Positions 1 to 8,342 of a stretch of DNA of 64,000 nt are shown here, piece after piece; position 1 is the stretch's first letter, and every line of letters starts with the position of its first letter. The notes below the pieces were generated by a model. It was not told where the DNA came from. It worked only from the letters and a program-made list of their open reading frames with translations, and searched no databases. The stretch comes from Gillisella terrae (GTDB lineage: Bacteria > Pseudomonadota > Alphaproteobacteria > Rhizobiales > Rhizobiaceae): assembly GCF_004801395.1 (NCBI RefSeq), contig NZ_SSOA01000003.1, forward strand, positions 430,852-494,851. Reading direction: 5' to 3'. A program made the position numbers and the translations under genes.

Positions 1-687
1 AGTGACCAGAGGATGGCTTGCGAAATCGCGCAATTCGGCGGTGGATAGAATGGCAGCCTCCACCATCTCAACGCTGTTGATGCCGTGATGCAGCGCCAGC
101 GCGTTGAGCGCATGGATGGCGTCCGCCTCATCAGATTGAGCAATGCGCTGGGCAATCTGGTCAAACGCCTGCTGCTTGCTCGCGGGGGTTTGGGCTGAGA
201 TTGCGGTGGTGACACCATTGAGCGAGAACTCGAAGTGATCGACCTTGCGCACCAATGCAGCCAGCGTCTCCCACCATAGTGTATGGCTGCGATTGGACAG
301 GCCCTGACAGGCAAAAACCGTACACGGTGCTTCAAAATGCTCAAAGATAGGCAGCGCCATGGTTTTGGTGTTGTGGTAGGCATCATCAAGCGTGAAAGCC
401 GCAAAAGGCCGGGAGGAGGGGGCCGCCAGACGCTGCGGCACCTGATCCAGCCGGATGAATTCATAGTTTTCCCGCCACAGGGTTCGAAGCGCTGTGGCCA
501 GAAACTGTGGCGTGATTTCAAGATGGCGGTTTGGGTCTGGCTCTTTTGCCTGATAGGGACGAACATGGTGCAGCGTGAAAATGGTACCGTAACCACGGGC
601 ATCCTGCATCAGATTGAGCTGCCGCATGATTGACGCTGTTGCCAATCCGCCCGCAATAACCTTGCGTCTGATGCTCGCCTTGCTCAT
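1..687 (-). CDS. Polysaccharide deacetylase family protein (3' end outside window)
   Basis: The minus-strand frame from ATG at 687 is open to the window edge (229 codons) and has no stop. It contains a NodB-type deacetylase motif, FTLDDAYHNT, about residues 95-105, where the Asp pair normally binds metal. Near the window edge it reads HPLVT, which in this family usually precedes the next conserved His segment. These enzymes remove acetyl groups from surface polysaccharides or chitin-like oligomers. The gene follows the MFS gene on the same strand after 59 bp. The substrate cannot be told from the fragment, and the start is chosen without a strong ribosome-binding site. Confidence 0.75.
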   Translation of the reverse strand, partial: MSKASIRRKVIAGGLATASIMRQLNLMQDARGYGTIFTLHHVRPYQAKEPDPNRHLEITPQFLATALRTLWRENYEFIRLDQVPQRLAAPSSRPFAAFTLDDAYHNTKTMALPIFEHFEAPCTVFACQGLSNRSHTLWWETLAALVRKVDHFEFSLNGVTTAISAQTPASKQQAFDQIAQRIAQSDEADAIHALNALALHHGINSVEMVEAAILSTAELRDFASHPLVT

Positions 688-746
688 TGTGCTCAAAATT
701 CCAGCCCATCAGGCCGGGGCTTGAAAGCCCCTCTGCCATCTGTCCT

Positions 747-2189
747 CTATCCGTCTGTGTGCAGCTTTAGCAGCATCAAGCCAGAGGTGGCAATGGCTGG
801 CAAGACCGCGACAAACCCGAAGAAAAAGCTGGCAGCGACTGCATGACCTACCACCGGATCGGTCGCCGTTTCTGAAAAGCCAAAGCTGTTGGCAACCAGA
901 CCTGCAAAGGCCGCCCCCAGAGCATAGCCCGCCGATTGCAAGGTGGGCAGCAGCGCAGATGTCTTGTCTCGCTCACCCTCCGGGCTTGCCATCATCAGAG
1001 TTTGGTTGAGAAAGCTCCAGCCCATGCCAAAGGCCGCGCCAATGGCAATCAGCGACAGGGTCAGCAAAGGCAAAGAGGGATGAAGGATGGCGAAGGCCAC
1101 TCCGGCCAGTCCGCAGGCTTCCACCGCAACACTTGCGACAATCAGCGCCTTTTGCACACGCCCACTGCCAATATTGGCAACGCCAATGGCCGTGGCGCTC
1201 CAGCTCAGCGCAATCAATGCGCCCATGGTGCCAGCGGTGGTGGGGCCCATATGCCACAGATGTTGCAGGCTGTAGACCAGATAAACACCGCTGGCTGCCT
1301 GCGCAAAGGGCATCAGCAGAACACTCCACAGGCCAAAGCCCACGGCGGTGGCCGAGGAAAACGCACTACAGGGCAAAATCGATTCCAGTGCAGATTCATC
1401 CAGCACAACGAAGAGAACCAGAGCCGCCATAGCCAGCCCGATCATGGTGTTGCGGGAGATGGTCAGGGCCGTCAAATTGGCTGCGAGCAAAAGAATGAAG
1501 GCAAACAGCAGCAAGCTTAACCGGCCTGCCGGGATGGCGCTTTTGAGCGCTTGAAGCGGCGGGCGGGCCGGAACGCAGAGCGCAGTTGCCAAAAATATGG
1601 CAACAATGGGGATGTTGATCAAAAAGGCGGCGCGCCATGAGAGGGTTTCCGTCACAACGCCCGCCAGCACCGGCCCGCCAAAGGCTGCCAAGGCCCACAC
1701 ACAGGCCTCCAGACCAAAGACTTTGGCAATGAGATGGCGGGGATAAATTTCAGGGATCAGCATGTAGCACACGGCGGCCACCACGCCCTCGCCAAGGCCC
1801 TGCAAGATTCTGCCAACAATGACGCCTGCAATGGAAGACGCATGGGCGGCCAGCAACGTGCCCAGCAGAAAAATAATCGTGGTGCCGATCAGGGCATTGC
1901 GCGCCCCCATGCGGGATTTGAGCATTGCGGCACTGGCCCCGGCGACAATGGAGGCGGCGAGATAAAGCGTGCTGGCCCAGGGCAAAAGCCGTGCACCGCC
2001 AATCTCGCTCACCGCCGAGGGCAGGGTGGTGCTCACCAGAAAGGCGTTGAAGGCATAAAGGCCAACACCAATGCACAGCATCAGCGTGGTCATCCGATAT
2101 GGACGGCCAAACAGTGCCTTCCAGTGACCGGCGGGGTGGTTCTGTGAATTTGACGCACTATTATCCATAACATCTTGAATTTCAGCCAT
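747..2189 (-). CDS. MFS transporter, probable drug/metabolite exporter under SoxR control
   Basis: 480-residue inner-membrane protein of the major facilitator superfamily. It has about 12-14 hydrophobic segments, and the first half carries the family pattern GRILQGLGEG and a WRAAFLINIP segment typical of DHA-type proton antiporters. The reading frame extends to 2222, but ATG at 2189 is preceded by AAGGAAAA at good spacing and is preferred. The gene is divergent from a SoxR-type regulator, and the shared 2239-2258 palindrome sits where it would lie inside this gene's promoter. Redox-induced export of toxic or redox-cycling compounds is inferred from that; the substrate is unknown. Confidence 0.85.
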   Translation of the reverse strand: MAEIQDVMDNSASNSQNHPAGHWKALFGRPYRMTTLMLCIGVGLYAFNAFLVSTTLPSAVSEIGGARLLPWASTLYLAASIVAGASAAMLKSRMGARNALIGTTIIFLLGTLLAAHASSIAGVIVGRILQGLGEGVVAAVCYMLIPEIYPRHLIAKVFGLEACVWALAAFGGPVLAGVVTETLSWRAAFLINIPIVAIFLATALCVPARPPLQALKSAIPAGRLSLLLFAFILLLAANLTALTISRNTMIGLAMAALVLFVVLDESALESILPCSAFSSATAVGFGLWSVLLMPFAQAASGVYLVYSLQHLWHMGPTTAGTMGALIALSWSATAIGVANIGSGRVQKALIVASVAVEACGLAGVAFAILHPSLPLLTLSLIAIGAAFGMGWSFLNQTLMMASPEGERDKTSALLPTLQSAGYALGAAFAGLVANSFGFSETATDPVVGHAVAASFFFGFVAVLPAIATSGLMLLKLHTDG

Positions 2190-2238
2190 AAAATTTTCCT
2201 TAAATCGGGTGTGGCATATCACTCGCCGTCACGCTACA

Positions 2239-2258
2239 ACCTCAACTTAAGTTGAGGT
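2239..2258. promoter_or_regulatory. SoxR box (perfect 20-bp palindrome)
   Basis: ACCTCAACTT followed by its exact reverse complement. This matches the known SoxR operator core (CCTCAA...TTGAGG). On the minus strand TTTACC and TGTAGC flank it as a possible -35/-10 pair separated by about 17 bases, the arrangement used by MerR-type activators. It lies between the MFS gene and soxR and probably serves both. Confidence 0.85.
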
Positions 2259-2274
2259 AAAGAGGAAAAATGAC

Positions 2275-2757
2275 ATGATGAGCGGTTTGACAGTGGGGGA
2301 TGTGGCGCGCCGCAGCGGCGTTGCTGTCTCGGCTCTGCATTTCTATGAGCGCAAGGGGCTTATCTCGTCGCATCGCACCTCCGGCAATCAAAGGCGTTAT
2401 GACCGAGACGTGTTGCGGCGGGTGGCAATTATCCGCGCTGCGCTGGTGTTGGGCATTCCGCTTGCCGAGGTGGCAACTCTGCTGGGAGGGCTGCCCAAGG
2501 GGGCCACGCCCTCGAAGGAAGACTGGCGCAAAATGGCGTCCAGTTGGGCCGAAACACTGGATCAGCGGATCCGCCTGTTAAGCCGGTTGCGCGATGATCT
2601 GGGCAGCTGTATTGGCTGCGGCTGCCTGTCGATGACGCATTGCAATATCTTCAATGCGAACGACCAGGCAGGGCAAAGAGGAAGCGGTGCGGTTTTATTG
2701 GTGGAAAGCTATGAGAACGGATCGGGAAACCCATCAGATTCCACAGAGTTGCCATAA
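2275..2757 (+). CDS. soxR: SoxR-type redox-sensing MerR family regulator
   Basis: 160 residues. The N-terminal MerR winged helix includes VSALHFYERKGLI and NQRRY, followed by a dimerisation helix. Cysteines at 112, 115, 117 and 123 form C-X2-C-X-C-X5-C, the exact spacing that binds the [2Fe-2S] cluster of SoxR. Oxidation of that cluster by redox-cycling compounds switches target promoters on. Two start ATGs are adjacent (2275 and 2278) behind AGAGGAA. It is divergent from the MFS exporter across a perfect SoxR box, so the exporter is its likely main target and the gene is probably autoregulated. No soxS is seen, as expected outside enterics. Confidence 0.93.
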   Translation: MMSGLTVGDVARRSGVAVSALHFYERKGLISSHRTSGNQRRYDRDVLRRVAIIRAALVLGIPLAEVATLLGGLPKGATPSKEDWRKMASSWAETLDQRIRLLSRLRDDLGSCIGCGCLSMTHCNIFNANDQAGQRGSGAVLLVESYENGSGNPSDSTELP

Positions 2758-3036
2758 TTGCGCAACCTTTCGTTAATGATATTGGGCAAGATGATGGCGT
2801 TGAACTATTCCTGCCTCATTTTGGGGCTACTGCGACACGCCTGAAACCGGAATCGGTTTGAGATGCGCGTTGCGCAGGAGAAATCACGGACCACGTTGAA
2901 GTTGGGTGCACCGTTTGAGATGCATCAAACCTCTTTGTGGTGAGGCAGGTGTAGCATTTATGCTTGTTGAGATGCTCTTTGTTGAGATACTTGGGGTCCT
3001 TTAGTGAAGTTTTACAGTCGTCAGTTCGGAGTCCGT

Positions 3037-4347
3037 ATGAACAGGATCTTGGTCGCGCTTTTGATGTTTTTGTCGATGAGCGCAATCGCAACACCAGCAT
3101 CGGCTGGCGGTGCGCAGTTTCTTCTCGATGCACGAACCGGCCGTGTTCTTTTCTCGGAAAATGCGGATGTTTTGAACCATCCCGCCTCCCTCACCAAGAT
3201 GATGACGATCTACATGGCCTTTGACGCCATTCGTCGCGGCACGTTGAGCTGGGACAGCCCGGTGCCGTTTTCCAAACATGCTGCACGCCAACATCCAACC
3301 AAGTTGCGGTTGAAAGAGGGTGATCAGATCACCGTGCGCGAAGCGATATTGAGCATGATCACGCTCTCAGCCAATGACTCTGCCGCCGCTCTTGCCGAGA
3401 AAATGGGTGGCACCGAGGAGGGCTTTGCAGCCATGATGACGGCCAAGGCCCGTCAGCTCGGCATGCCCAATACGACTTTTGTCAATGCGTCCGGCCTGCC
3501 AGACACCCGCCAGATTACCACCGCGCGCGATATGTCGACGCTGGCCGTGGCGCTGTTGCGCGATTTCCCGCGCGAATATCACCTGTTCGCCACGCGCTCC
3601 TTTAATTTTCGTGGCCGCACCATCAATGGCCACAACAATCTCATGTATCGCCTCAAAGGCATTGACGGCATCAAGACAGGCTATACGGACGCCTCCGGCT
3701 TCAATCTGGTGAGCGCCTATTCCGATGGCAATCGCCGTGTGATCGGCGTGGTCATGGGCGGCCGCACCGCCGCAAGCCGTGATAACCTGATGGCCAAGCT
3801 CATCACCTCCAACCTGTCCAAAGCGCAAGAAGGCAATGCCCTGATTGCCAGCGCCACACCAACGGCTCCGATTGTCATTGCCCAGGCCAGTGGCAATATT
3901 CCAAAACCCGTTGACCGCTCAGAAACCATCACCGTTGCTGATGCTGATGCACCGATCCTCGGATCACGCTTTGGCAATGCTTACGCTGGCGGCACCAGCA
4001 ACAGCGCCGCCGCTGCAACCGAAGCCATGATCACCGGCTCCGTTGCCCGCACGGCTCACCCACGTCCATTGAAGCCCATTCCATTGACCCGCGACGGCGA
4101 ATGGCAGATCCAGATTGCAGCGGCACCCAGCGCTGAAAAAGCCATGAGCCTGTTGCAATCGATCCGCGACAAGATCGGCGGCCCGCTGGCAGAGCGTGAT
4201 ATTTACACCGAAGCCTATACGCACAATGGATCGACGGTCTATCGCGCCCGCTTCACCGGCTTTCCCAACAAGGATGAAGCGCAAAACGCCTGCGAGCGTC
4301 TGGTCAAAAGCAGCTATGATTGCGTGTTGATGCCCGCACGCGGCTAA
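3037..4347 (+). CDS. D-alanyl-D-alanine carboxypeptidase (DacA/PBP5 type) with SPOR domain
   Basis: 436 residues. A signal peptide (MNRILVALLMFLSMSA, cleavage after ATPASA) is followed by a peptidase S11 domain with all three active-site motifs: SLTK (Ser51, Lys54), SAN (111-113) and KTG (213-215). These enzymes trim the terminal D-Ala of periplasmic peptidoglycan. The last ~80 residues, from about GEWQIQIAAAP, form a SPOR domain that binds glycan stripped of stem peptides at division sites. The frame opens at a GTG at 3004, but ATG at 3037 has GGAG five bases upstream and begins the signal peptide. It appears monocistronic. Confidence 0.92.
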   Translation: MNRILVALLMFLSMSAIATPASAGGAQFLLDARTGRVLFSENADVLNHPASLTKMMTIYMAFDAIRRGTLSWDSPVPFSKHAARQHPTKLRLKEGDQITVREAILSMITLSANDSAAALAEKMGGTEEGFAAMMTAKARQLGMPNTTFVNASGLPDTRQITTARDMSTLAVALLRDFPREYHLFATRSFNFRGRTINGHNNLMYRLKGIDGIKTGYTDASGFNLVSAYSDGNRRVIGVVMGGRTAASRDNLMAKLITSNLSKAQEGNALIASATPTAPIVIAQASGNIPKPVDRSETITVADADAPILGSRFGNAYAGGTSNSAAAATEAMITGSVARTAHPRPLKPIPLTRDGEWQIQIAAAPSAEKAMSLLQSIRDKIGGPLAERDIYTEAYTHNGSTVYRARFTGFPNKDEAQNACERLVKSSYDCVLMPARG

Positions 4348-4404
4348 ACTCCTTTCGGTCTTTATTATTCCGCGTCTTTTGTCACTGCTGGCGAGCCCTC
4401 TCTA

Positions 4405-4506
4405 CAGCGCCGTGCGTTTTATAAAACGCACAAAGGACGCTGTAACACTTTTAATCTGCTGCATAATTTTCACCTTAAATCGATTCCGATTTAAGGAATT
4501 ATGCAG
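4405..4506. repeat. RIME-like bipartite palindromic element, nested in another palindrome
   Basis: About 102 bp made of two hairpins: the first begins ACAGCG and closes CGCTGT around a TTTTATAAAA centre, and the second runs from CTGCATAATT to AATTATGCAG around CCTTAAATCG/CGATTTAAGG. Full or partial copies occur at 22511, 26730, 47757 and 54663. The element is flanked by TA on both sides (4403-4404, 4507-4508). It interrupts a palindrome (CGAGCCCT ... AGGGCTCG) whose uninterrupted form is present at 4689-4708. The name RIME-like rests on size, bipartite structure and rhizobial setting. Confidence 0.8.
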
Positions 4507-4552
4507 TAGGGCTCGTCAGCTTATTGACAAACCTCTCGCTCGACGTTTCGTC

Positions 4553-4650
4553 ACCCTCGGGCCTGTCCCGAGGGTCTGTCGTGGCTGGATAAGCAATTGA
4601 CTTTGCTTATGAAATTAGCGTGGTTAGATGCTCGGCACAGGGCCGAGCAT
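4553..4650. repeat. Two short GC-rich hairpins in the dacA-mazG gap
   Basis: ACCCTCGGG (4553-4561) pairs with CCCGAGGGT (4567-4575), and ATGCTCGGC (4628-4636) pairs with GCCGAGCAT (4642-4650). They are further modules of the intergenic mosaic. No gene is seen between 4348 and 4776; the gap consists almost entirely of such palindromes. Confidence 0.7.
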
Positions 4651-4688
4651 GACGTCGAGGATAAATTTAGGGTTTGTCAGCGGTCTGG

Positions 4689-4719
4689 CGAGCCCTCTCT
4701 AGGGCTCGTTTTTTGTTTT
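4689..4719 (+). terminator. Hairpin with T-run upstream of the mazG-like gene
   Basis: CGAGCCCT-CTCT-AGGGCTCG is followed directly by TTTTTTGTTTTC. It has the form of an intrinsic terminator and would end transcripts coming from dacA. The same palindrome at 4392 is interrupted by the RIME-like element. Confidence 0.6.
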
Positions 4720-4776
4720 CCTACTCGACAATCTCGCGAAAATGCGCGACAAAGTCAAGAACAAATGGAGAACAAT

Positions 4777-5130
4777 ATGATGGAATCTCTGACACAGCAA
4801 TTTGAGGCGGCATCAAAAAAATATGCGCAAGCGAATGGCTTGGAGCGCGATGCTGATTGGTTCTTGTTGAAACTGGCAGAGGAAGCGGGAGAGTTGCTGC
4901 AAGTGGCCAACCGTCTCAGCGGCCGCAGCCGTGCCAAAGGCATGAACGAGGAGGAGATCGCCCTGCTGCTGGCCGATGAAACTGCAGATCTCTTAGGCCA
5001 TGTGCTGTTGTTTGCTCACCATCACAAGCTGGATATGCCGTCAGCCATTGCGCGCAAATGGCGTTTCATCCCCGCTGAAGAAGGGATTGCCCCTCAAAAA
5101 AGTGGCAGCACTGGTGAAGATCGTCGATGA
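4777..5130 (+). CDS. MazG-like nucleotide pyrophosphohydrolase
   Basis: 117 residues from ATG 4777, with GGAG six bases upstream; the frame is open back to 4597, but that part is repeat sequence. The protein shows the all-alpha NTP-PPase metal site: KLAEEAGEL (about 29-37), and ADETADLLGH about 35 residues later, i.e. EExxE...ExxD. Such proteins hydrolyse nucleoside triphosphates to monophosphate and pyrophosphate, often as house-cleaning enzymes. The natural substrate is unknown. Its 3' end overlaps the convergent GrpB-HAD gene by 65 bp. Confidence 0.8.
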   Translation: MMESLTQQFEAASKKYAQANGLERDADWFLLKLAEEAGELLQVANRLSGRSRAKGMNEEEIALLLADETADLLGHVLLFAHHHKLDMPSAIARKWRFIPAEEGIAPQKSGSTGEDRR

Positions 5131-6283
5131 TCAGGGTGGCCATCGCCCGGATTTCATCGGATGGTGGTAGAAGATCCGGCACCATCACAGCCATCATGCC
5201 AGCGCTGGCTGCCGAGCGGATGCCATTGTGCGAATCTTCCAGTGCCAGACAATCCTTTGGATCAACGCCGAGCTTGGCTGCTGCTGTGAGATAGGGATCG
5301 GGCGCAGGCTTGCCATGAGCATAATCGCCTTGGGCAATGATGCGATGAAAGCGCGGCAAAATGCCAAAATCGGCAAGGTGATGCTGCACTTGGCTGTGGT
5401 TGGACGAGGTGCAGATTGCTCTTGGAATGTCATATTGGTCCAGCACATCCAAAAGCGCCAGCACCCCCGCCTTGAGGTTCAGCTCCAGCGCCATCAACTG
5501 ATCAAAATGTTCCAGCCATGTGACGCGAAACGCATCGGCATCAAAATCATCGCCGTAGTGGTCTCTTAGCAATCGCGCAATATTGGGCCAAGGCTGCCCC
5601 AACATGCCCTCATAGACGGATGCCCCAACCAAAAGCCCGTTGTGCTCACCCGCTGAAATCACCGATTTGCGGTAGAGAATCTCACTGTCGAGAATCAGGC
5701 CATCCATATCAAAGATGACCGCTTTGGGCGGGCGAGGCAGCATGGGGGAGGGCGTCCTTTCAGATATTTGGCTTTCAGACATTTGGATTGTTTTCGCGAT
5801 AAATGCGGATTTCGCCTTGGTATAGGCGTCGCCATCATAACGATAATGTTCGGCAAGCTGCTTTTTCAGGGCGGCGTAGGCTTGGGCTAATTCTGGATCG
5901 CGCCGAAGACGGTCTCGAAAGATCATCCTCTTCCGATGTGTCTCAGATTGCGGAGGACAGAGATAGACCCGATATCCCGGATTGCCTGCCTTCTGATTGC
6001 CGGGGAGAAAAAACGCAAAAACACCATCGCCATAACGTGCACCACGCGGCTCATACCCCGCATGCTCCAGCTTTGCGCACGCATCTGAGATGCTGGCACC
6101 TTCCGTGAGTGTGACGTCTATATCGATCTTCGGCTTGGCCGCAAGTTCGGGCACAGCGGTGCTTCCCACATGATCGATAAGGCTGACCGCACCTTTCAAA
6201 ATGGCTGAGAGGTTTCGCGAGGCCTCAGCAAAATGCTGCGGCCAGGCGGGATCATAATCAACAATCTCAACACGATAGGCCAT
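5066..6283 (-). CDS. GrpB-family domain fused to a HAD-superfamily phosphatase
   Basis: 405 residues in one uninterrupted frame. Residues ~1-172 are a GrpB/UPF0157 domain (nucleotidyltransferase-like fold; VEIVDYDPAWP, DHVGSTAVPELAAKPKIDID). From ~180 a complete HAD subfamily-IA hydrolase follows: motif I FDMDGLILDSE, motif II CTSSN, motif III KPAPDPY, motif IV LALEDSHNG. The HAD part resembles beta-phosphoglucomutase-like or sugar-phosphate phosphatases. ATG 6283 begins right after the tldD stop (8 bp), so the two are co-transcribed. The joining of these domains is unusual. The HAD half may act independently; substrates are unknown. Confidence 0.8.
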   Translation of the reverse strand: MAYRVEIVDYDPAWPQHFAEASRNLSAILKGAVSLIDHVGSTAVPELAAKPKIDIDVTLTEGASISDACAKLEHAGYEPRGARYGDGVFAFFLPGNQKAGNPGYRVYLCPPQSETHRKRMIFRDRLRRDPELAQAYAALKKQLAEHYRYDGDAYTKAKSAFIAKTIQMSESQISERTPSPMLPRPPKAVIFDMDGLILDSEILYRKSVISAGEHNGLLVGASVYEGMLGQPWPNIARLLRDHYGDDFDADAFRVTWLEHFDQLMALELNLKAGVLALLDVLDQYDIPRAICTSSNHSQVQHHLADFGILPRFHRIIAQGDYAHGKPAPDPYLTAAAKLGVDPKDCLALEDSHNGIRSAASAGMMAVMVPDLLPPSDEIRAMATLIIDDLHQCCHFFEGQSLLQRG

Positions 6284-6291
6284 TGAAGCGG

Positions 6292-7707
6292 TTACGTCTT
6301 CGTGCCGCCCACCGTCACCTGATCCATGCGCAAATGCGGCTGGCCGACGCCCACCGGCACCCATTGTCCGGCCTTGCCGCAATTGCCAATGCCGGTATCC
6401 AGCTTCATGTCATTGCCAATCATCGACACGCGCTTCATGGCGTCCGGGCCATTGCCAATCAGCATGGCACCTTTCACCGGTGCGCCCAATTTGCCGTTTT
6501 CAATCATATAGGCTTCCGTGCAGCCAAACACGAATTTGCCCGAGGTAATATCCACCTGACCACCCCCGAAAGACACGGCATAAATGCCCTTCTTGACCGA
6601 GGCGATGATTTCTTCCGGCGTTTTGTCGCCAGACAACATATAGGTATTGGTCATGCGTGGCATTGGCTGGTGGGCATAGCCCTGGCGGCGGCCATTGCCG
6701 GTGGGCTTCATGCCCATCAGCCGGGCATTCTGACGGTCTTGCATATACCCCACCAGACGGCCATTTTCGATCAGCACGTTACAAGCCGATGGGGTGCCTT
6801 CATCGTCCACGGTGATCGAGCCACGGCGATCGTTGATTGTGCCGTCATCCACCACGGTCACGCCGGGAGCGGCGACCATTTCGCCCAGCAAGCCAGCAAA
6901 GGCCGAGGTTTTTTTGCGATTGAAATCACCTTCCAACCCGTGACCCACAGCTTCATGCAGCATCACGCCTGGCCAGCCATTGCCCAGCACAATATCCATG
7001 GTGCCGGCGGGGGCTTCAATCGCTTCCAGATTGATCAAGGATTGGCGCAGCGCATCATCAGCCCCCGCTTTCCAACTCTCAGTGTTGAGAAAATCATCAA
7101 AACCCATGCGGCCACCAAAGCCGAATGAACCGCTTTCCTGCCGATCGCCTTGTCCGGTGATCACCGAAATATTCAGCCGGGTCATGGGGCGCACGTCGCG
7201 CACACGGTGGCCATCGGCCCGCAGAATTTCCACCACCTGCCAGCTGGCGGCAATCGAGGCAGACACCTGCCGCACCTTGGAATCCTTGGAGCGAAGGTAA
7301 GCATCAATGTCCGACAGCAGAGCCACTTTTTCTTCAAAGCTGGGGCTGCCAATCGGGTTGCCATCACCATAGAGCTTGGCATTGGTGCGCTGTGGCGCGC
7401 TGGCATAAGAGCCGCTGTGGCCGTGGGTGACAGCGCCAACCGCATCGGCGGCGCGGGCAAGCGCGCTTTGCGACAGCTCGCCCGAATGGGCATAGCCAAC
7501 TGCTTCGCCAGCGACCGCGCGCAAGCCAAAACCCTGATCGGTATTGAAGCTGCCGCCCTTCAGACGACCATTATCAAAGGAGAGTGATTCGGCCTGGGCA
7601 TGCTCGATATACAATTCGCCATCATCCGAGCCCTCCAGCGCCTTCGCGACGGTTTTCGTCAGGGTCTGCTCGTCGCAGTCAAACAGGCTCAAGAGGTCGG
7701 TGTTCAT
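6292..7707 (-). CDS. tldD: Metalloprotease TldD
   Basis: 471 residues, TldD/PmbA family. With TldE/PmbA it forms a cytosolic zinc protease that trims unfolded or leader peptides. The zinc motif HEAVGHGLEGD (HExxxH) is intact in the middle of the protein, followed by KKTSAFAGLLGE and the C-terminal SFGGGQVDITSGKFVFGCTEAYMIENGK segment expected of TldD. The frame opens at 7725, but ATG 7707 has AAGGAGA at good spacing. It is followed at 8 bp by the GrpB-HAD fusion gene. No partner tldE lies in this window. Confidence 0.93.
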   Translation of the reverse strand: MNTDLLSLFDCDEQTLTKTVAKALEGSDDGELYIEHAQAESLSFDNGRLKGGSFNTDQGFGLRAVAGEAVGYAHSGELSQSALARAADAVGAVTHGHSGSYASAPQRTNAKLYGDGNPIGSPSFEEKVALLSDIDAYLRSKDSKVRQVSASIAASWQVVEILRADGHRVRDVRPMTRLNISVITGQGDRQESGSFGFGGRMGFDDFLNTESWKAGADDALRQSLINLEAIEAPAGTMDIVLGNGWPGVMLHEAVGHGLEGDFNRKKTSAFAGLLGEMVAAPGVTVVDDGTINDRRGSITVDDEGTPSACNVLIENGRLVGYMQDRQNARLMGMKPTGNGRRQGYAHQPMPRMTNTYMLSGDKTPEEIIASVKKGIYAVSFGGGQVDITSGKFVFGCTEAYMIENGKLGAPVKGAMLIGNGPDAMKRVSMIGNDMKLDTGIGNCGKAGQWVPVGVGQPHLRMDQVTVGGTKT

Positions 7708-7817
7708 AGGCTTCTCCTTCGGCAATACAGCGCCGTTTGTCCGCCATGGCTGGCAAAGCGCCGCTGTAGCACTGTTGTGCTACCTCATGTAGTCTCGGTT
7801 TGCGCACGGAACAAGTC

Positions 7818-8342
7818 TTATGGCAGCGCGTCATAGCCTTCGGCAAAACCGTTCAGCGCCACCGGAATGCCAACCCGGTCCTGATCGGAGGATTCCCGCA
7901 CGGCAAAGACCGCGTTTTTGCCAGAGCGCAAAATCTTCATCAACTGATCGTCGATTTCCACTTCCACGTAGCAGCCCTCGGCAAAGCAGCGAGTGAAATT
8001 TGCGGTGCCAACTTTGTTATTGTCGATAAACAGGTCCATGCCATCTTTGAGCAAAACGCCCAAGGGAGCCAGAATCCGCAGGATGCGGGCTTTGCGGTCG
8101 GCTGTTTTCAGCACCACAACCGAGAGGCCGATTTCCGGCCGGTCATCGGCAATCACATTTTGCATCAGCGCGCATTGCTCCTGCGATGTGCCCGCTGGCG
8201 TATCGCAGACAACAGACCATGCGCCATGATTGGAGCGAACAGTGCCAGCCTGTGGTTGTTGCGCCATTGCAAAGCCTGGCAGCAAAGCCGCACCAACTGC
8301 CGCCGTAAAAAGCCCGGCCCGCAACACTCTTTGGAAACCCAT
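7818..8342 (-). CDS. IalB-family (invasion-associated locus B) secreted protein
   Basis: 174 residues with a signal peptide (MGFQRVLRAGLFTAAVG... cleavage near AMA-QQ). The mature part carries family features: HGAWSVVCDTPAG, a second Cys in EQCAL, RILAPLGVLL, and a late Cys pair (RCFAEGCYVEV). The family was named for a Bartonella erythrocyte-invasion factor, but it is common in rhizobia, where it is thought to be a periplasmic or envelope protein of unknown biochemical role. ATG 8342 follows AGAGG; an upstream in-frame ATG at 8393 would precede the signal peptide. A paralogue is at 48476-48988. Confidence 0.85.
   Translation of the reverse strand: MGFQRVLRAGLFTAAVGAALLPGFAMAQQPQAGTVRSNHGAWSVVCDTPAGTSQEQCALMQNVIADDRPEIGLSVVVLKTADRKARILRILAPLGVLLKDGMDLFIDNNKVGTANFTRCFAEGCYVEVEIDDQLMKILRSGKNAVFAVRESSDQDRVGIPVALNGFAEGYDALP

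Noticed and set aside
936..1520. 194-codon plus-strand frame inside the MFS gene
   Set aside because: It is antisense to a clear transporter gene and rich in Gln/Gly/His/Arg, as expected of a shadow frame.
3004..3036. GTG start for the D,D-carboxypeptidase
   Set aside because: It puts 11 charged/polar residues ahead of the signal peptide; ATG 3037 has the GGAG site.
4597..4776. N-terminal extension of the mazG-like gene
   Set aside because: The sequence is composed of palindromic repeat modules and a T-run; the domain starts after 4777.
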